A stretch of DNA of 64,000 bases, from positions 1,116,001 to 1,180,000 of the forward strand of contig CBDBKU010000002.1 of the NCBI GenBank assembly GCA_965206775.1. The letters are read 5' to 3'. The stretch comes from VXMF01 sp965206775 (lineage in GTDB: Bacteria > Acidobacteriota > Terriglobia > Bryobacterales > UBA6623). Numbering within the stretch: position 1 is the first letter of the stretch; each line of letters starts with the position of its first letter. Position numbers and translations under genes: made by a program. The notes under the pieces were generated by a model. The model was not told the origin of the DNA. It worked only from the letters and a program-made list of their open reading frames with translations, and made no database searches. Below, piece after piece: positions 61,128 to 64,000 of this stretch.

Positions 61128-61733
61128 ATGAGCATGTGGGGACGAAAAGACCAGGAAACCGACGCCAGGAGCGATGAAGCGGCCCAGCCCGAAGTAGGGC
61201 TGACCAGCTCGCCACCGGTCGCCCGACGCGAAACTGCTGCCGCGCCAGACGTTCTGTCCTCGCCCAGTCCAGAGAGCCGGACGTCTTCGCGAATGTGCAG
61301 GTCCGTTAAGTTCCAGGGCGAGATCCATTGCGACGAAGACCTGTTTGTCGACGGGACCGTCGACGGCATGATCGACATTCCGAACCACATGCTAGTGATC
61401 GGCCCCAACAGCGAGGTGCGTGCAGATATCCAGGCTCGTTCGCTCGTGCTGCACGGCCGGTTGCAAGGCAAGGTGAAAATTGGCGAGAGGATCGAGATCA
61501 AGAAGAAAGGCCGCTTGGACGGCGACTTGGTCACGCATCGGCTTGTCATCGAAGACGGAGCGGTATTCTGCGGGACCAGCGAAGTTCATCCTCCGAAGGT
61601 GGAGGCTTCGGCTCCTGCCAGTGCCGGCACGAAGGAGCCGAGTTTGTCGTCGGGCGTGAAGGCGGGAACCTCAGTGCAAGCGCCCCGGCCCGCTTCCGGC
61701 GCGCCAGCCGCCGCCAAGCCCGTCACGACCTGA
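61128..61733 (+). CDS. Bactofilin family (polymer-forming cytoskeletal) protein
   Basis: 201 residues from ATG 61128, with GAGAGGAT upstream; earlier in-frame ATGs have no support. A proline/alanine-rich N-tail (to about 60) precedes the bactofilin right-handed beta-helix, with repeats such as VKFQGEIHCDEDLFVDGTVD, HMLVIGPNSEVRADIQARSL, GRLQGKVKIGERIEIKKKGR and LDGDLVTHRLVIEDGAVFCG. The C-tail is A/P/S-rich. Bactofilins form filaments at the membrane in cell-shape and stalk morphogenesis. A methyltransferase and TPR gene follow. Confidence 0.93.
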   Translation: MSMWGRKDQETDARSDEAAQPEVGLTSSPPVARRETAAAPDVLSSPSPESRTSSRMCRSVKFQGEIHCDEDLFVDGTVDGMIDIPNHMLVIGPNSEVRADIQARSLVLHGRLQGKVKIGERIEIKKKGRLDGDLVTHRLVIEDGAVFCGTSEVHPPKVEASAPASAGTKEPSLSSGVKAGTSVQAPRPASGAPAAAKPVTT

Positions 61734-61918
61734 GCGACGGAGGCTGCCGTGGTGCGTGCAAGAGCTCTTGAGCCGTCCGGCTGGCTGGGTCCCGGATCCT
61801 TGCGGGGTCGGTTTCCCGCGATCCGGATCAGGGCGGCGAAACCGCATTCAGCGGAAGAGACGTCCCATTAGGGGCAGTTCCCCAGCGTTGGTCGCTGGTC
61901 AGTTGCAAGGGAAGCAAT

Positions 61919-62617
61919 TTGGTGCCGATATGGGGTGCGAAGAATGGCCCGCTTTCGAGCGATGGCTCGCCGTTCAGCCCCAAGGAGGGCTCCGGAGTCG
62001 TGCTTAGGCCGCAAGGCACCGAACCCGATGGGAGCAAGACGATTCGCGAAAGCCAAGCGATTCGAAGTTTCTTCGACCACCTGTCGCGGTTCTCCGGACT
62101 CCAGATCCTCGATCTGGGAATGCTCTCCCAAGACACGGCCTGGCATGTCGGCGGGCTCGGCCACAGCATGAATTTCGTCAGCCTCCTGCATTGCTTCGAC
62201 ACGGCGCGGTCCGAGCATGCTGCAGAGACGGGCGAACTGAGTTCGGACCTGGCCAGCCGGATTGTCCGGATGGAGTTGGACTTTCCGCCTAACAGCTTCC
62301 ACGCCGTTCTCGCCTGGGACGTTTTGCAGCACCTCGACGAGGCGGCGATGCGGAGTACGATCTCCCAACTTTCCAAGGTCGTCCGCCCCAACGGCGTGAT
62401 GTTCTGCATGTTCCACGGAGAAGCGAGCCACGAGCCGATCCCGGTCTACAATTGCAGCGTCGATTCCGCGAGCACGATCTCGATGCGGGAGGTTGGGCGT
62501 CGCCAGCTGGCCCAGGAGTTCAGCGCGAGGAAGCTCGAGATTTTGTTTCCCCAGTTCCGGGCTGTCCATTTCTATCTGAAGAGAGATGCCCTGCTTGAGG
62601 TGCTTGTCGTCAGCTAG
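61919..62617 (+). CDS. Class I SAM-dependent methyltransferase-like protein
   Basis: 232 residues from TTG 61919 (GTG 61922 alternative), with AGGGAAG a few nucleotides before. The fold is suggested by SGLQILDLGMLSQDTAWHVG (motif I region), FHAVLAWDVLQHLDEAAMR (motif around the acidic loop) and KVVRPNGVMFCMFHG. The glycine loop is weak (DLGMLSQ rather than GxGxG), so SAM binding is not certain. Substrate unknown. Overlaps the TPR gene start by 32 nt. Confidence 0.75.
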   Translation: MVPIWGAKNGPLSSDGSPFSPKEGSGVVLRPQGTEPDGSKTIRESQAIRSFFDHLSRFSGLQILDLGMLSQDTAWHVGGLGHSMNFVSLLHCFDTARSEHAAETGELSSDLASRIVRMELDFPPNSFHAVLAWDVLQHLDEAAMRSTISQLSKVVRPNGVMFCMFHGEASHEPIPVYNCSVDSASTISMREVGRRQLAQEFSARKLEILFPQFRAVHFYLKRDALLEVLVVS

Positions 62618-63947
62618 CCGCCGGACGTCCCGGTTTGTGGCCCGGGCCTGCATCGGAGCGCTTGCCGTCCTAGCGATGCCCCTAACCGGTGCCTCTGACC
62701 GCTATGCGGTAGGCAACGATCACTACTTCAACCGCGAGTACGAGCCGGCGGTCCGGTCGTTCCGCCGGCTGGTGGAGCAGGAACCGGAGGATCCGACCGC
62801 CCACGTCCTCCTGGCCAAGAGCCTGCTGTACAGGGAACTCGACAGGCTGCGTATGGTCGGCACGAGCGCCTTTCGAGGCGACAAGGAATACAATTCCGTC
62901 GTGAAGCCGAAGCCGGATCCGAAGTTCAGCGCGGTGATCCGGGAAGCGCTAAGCGGCGGGCGTGCGCTTTGCGAGCGGCGGTTGGAGACCAATCCCGACG
63001 ACCGGGAGTCCCTCCATGCCCTCGCCCAGCTGCTGGCCTTGCGGGCCGGTTTCGAGATCTTCGTCGGGAAGGCCTACTTCAGGGCGCTGGCGAACGGCCG
63101 GCGCGCGAGGGTGGCGAGCTACAGGGTCGGCGAGCTCTATCCAGAATTCGTGGACGGCCTGCTGGTTGCTGGCGTGGACGAGTACATCCTAGGGAGCTTG
63201 CCTTGGGCCGCAAGGGTGCTGGTTGCCCTGAGCGGATACCACGGCAACAGGAAGAAGGGCGCGGAGATCATCGCCCGCGTGGCGCGCGAGGGCCAGGAGA
63301 ACAGAGACGACGCGAGGCTTCTGTTCGCGATGTTGCATCGCAGGGAGAGGCGGTCCGCCGAAGCCGCCAATGTCTTCGGCTCCCTTGCAGCGGACTTCCC
63401 ACGGGCCTACACGTTTGCCCTGGAATCGGCCGCCATGCATGTGGCAGCAGGGAACAAGCGGGAAGCTCTGGCTGCGTTCCGGGAAGTCGAGCGCAAGCGC
63501 GTCGCCGGTGAAGACCGGTACGACAGGATGCCCGCGCGGTTGGCGGCGGCGCTCGCACGCCGGATCAAAGAACTCGAGCGCGGTCGACCCAGCGAGGCGG
63601 ACCGGCCTCCGCGCGGCGCCTTTTACGCTGCTCCGACGAATCGCCTCGAGAATTCGCTCAGTTCGGACAGCTTGGCGGCCGCCGCGCCGGAATCAATTGC
63701 ATCGGCCGCCCGCGCTGCGCCGTCGCGCCAACTCTCCGCTTTTCCCGCGACGCGAAGTGCCGCGCCCGCGTTCATGACCACAATATCCCGGGCAGGTCCC
63801 GGCCTTCCACCAAGCACCGCCCGGATGGTCGACGCGTTCGCTCGAGCGTCGCCCCCCGCGATCTCGCTGGTAGAGGTCCCGCGCAATCCGAAGTCTTCCG
63901 GTTCGAGGGTCCCGCGGCTCACCTCGCCGTTCCGCACTTCTGCGTAG
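62586..63947 (+). CDS. TPR protein, exported, with 3' end running antisense into trpD
   Basis: 453 residues as the frame stands. A signal-like leader (FVARACIGALAVLAMPLTGAS) is followed by TPR-like repeats: NDHYFNREYEPAVRSFRRLV, DPTAHVLLAKSLLYRELD, LLFAMLHRRERRSAEAANVF and AAMHVAAGNKREALAAFREV. The recognisable protein ends near residue ~335 (RIKELERGRP); the rest is A/S-rich and lies antisense to trpD (325 nt overlap). Either the original stop was lost or a frameshift near the end extends the frame. Confidence 0.75.
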   Translation: MPCLRCLSSASRRTSRFVARACIGALAVLAMPLTGASDRYAVGNDHYFNREYEPAVRSFRRLVEQEPEDPTAHVLLAKSLLYRELDRLRMVGTSAFRGDKEYNSVVKPKPDPKFSAVIREALSGGRALCERRLETNPDDRESLHALAQLLALRAGFEIFVGKAYFRALANGRRARVASYRVGELYPEFVDGLLVAGVDEYILGSLPWAARVLVALSGYHGNRKKGAEIIARVAREGQENRDDARLLFAMLHRRERRSAEAANVFGSLAADFPRAYTFALESAAMHVAAGNKREALAAFREVERKRVAGEDRYDRMPARLAAALARRIKELERGRPSEADRPPRGAFYAAPTNRLENSLSSDSLAAAAPESIASAARAAPSRQLSAFPATRSAAPAFMTTISRAGPGLPPSTARMVDAFARASPPAISLVEVPRNPKSSGSRVPRLTSPFRTSA

Positions 63948-64000
63948 CAGGTCGGTCCGGCAAGCGTGATCTCGTCCATCCCGTCGCTGCCGTGAACCAC
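63623..64000 (-). CDS. trpD: Anthranilate phosphoribosyltransferase, C-terminal part only
   Basis: About 126 residues; the reading frame continues past the right edge. TrpD joins anthranilate and PRPP in tryptophan synthesis. Recognisable text: VVHGSDGMDEITL, GTLEPEDFGL, EIAGGDARANASTIRAVLGG and DIVVMNAGAALRVAGKAESW. Ends convergently with (and inside) the TPR gene. Confidence 0.9.
   Translation of the reverse strand: MVHGSDGMDEITLAGPTCYAEVRNGEVSRGTLEPEDFGLRGTSTSEIAGGDARANASTIRAVLGGRPGPARDIVVMNAGAALRVAGKAESWRDGAARAADAIDSGAAAAKLSELSEFSRRFVGAA

Overview
The window is GC-rich, densely packed bacterial chromosome with short gaps, frequent 2-11 nt gene overlaps and many tight convergent pairs. 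I infer an Acidobacteriota genome, most likely a Bryobacterales/Solibacter-type lineage. The reasons are the combination of Planctomycete/Acidobacteria-style PSD1 (DUF1549/DUF1553) plus DUF1501 genes, an octahaem cytochrome with TPRs, HemQ, a membrane pyrophosphatase, the futalosine menaquinone genes mqnA/mqnC, a bactofilin, and several GH29/sulfatase-type glycan genes. This assignment is an inference from gene content, not a phylogenetic result. I saw no tRNA, rRNA, CRISPR array or known riboswitch.

Layout. 1-5.8 kb: end of a GH29-like gene, a LacD-type aldolase, ribF, an MBL-fold hydrolase, a small AAA ATPase and a leucyl aminopeptidase. 5.8-13 kb: an O-antigen-ligase-like membrane protein; a three-gene minus-strand operon (periplasmic binding protein, YVTN beta-propeller, MauG-like dihaem protein) whose first two members resemble the PQQ-alcohol-dehydrogenase-associated families; hemQ; and a K+-dependent-type membrane pyrophosphatase. 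13-20 kb (plus strand): a P-loop/dCMP deaminase fusion, PduO-type cobalamin adenosyltransferase, a lone sugar-binding protein, tadA, then metK-ahcY (SAM cycle) and a DUF4159 protein. 20-24 kb (minus): tex-rnhB-small membrane protein operon. 25.5-30 kb (plus): an HMG-CoA-synthase-like/DUF35 fusion with its thiolase, a GNAT protein and a Gfo/Idh/MocA oxidoreductase.

24.8-25.5, 30.6-32.4 and 48.4-49.1 kb are accessory patches. They hold a ParE-like toxin relic, an intact VapBC module with a palindrome in front of it, a frameshifted HigA-like antitoxin, a decayed DDE transposase, and a Phd/VapC pair in which both genes carry a frameshift. 32.4-37.5 kb: a GH29 fucosidase coupled to a GH88/GH105-like hydrolase, a DUF1015 protein and a small secreted protein. 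37.5-41.5 kb: mqnC, mqnA, a secreted protein and a crotonase. 41.5-48.2 kb: an octahaem cytochrome translationally coupled to a sulfatase, threonine synthase and ilvD. 49.5-57.4 kb: PSD1-DUF1501 pair, exported msrB-msrA, a HAD phosphatase, a methyltransferase and sixA. 57.5-58.6 kb: an intact IS630-family insertion sequence placed just upstream of sixA. 58.8-64 kb: infA, an amidohydrolase, an M20 peptidase, a bactofilin-methyltransferase-TPR run and the 3' end of trpD.

The genes fall into core metabolism (SAM cycle, FAD, menaquinone, branched-chain amino acids, threonine), periplasmic redox and repair functions (three haem-binding proteins, MsrA/B) and breakdown of fucosylated, uronic-acid-containing or sulfated glycans.
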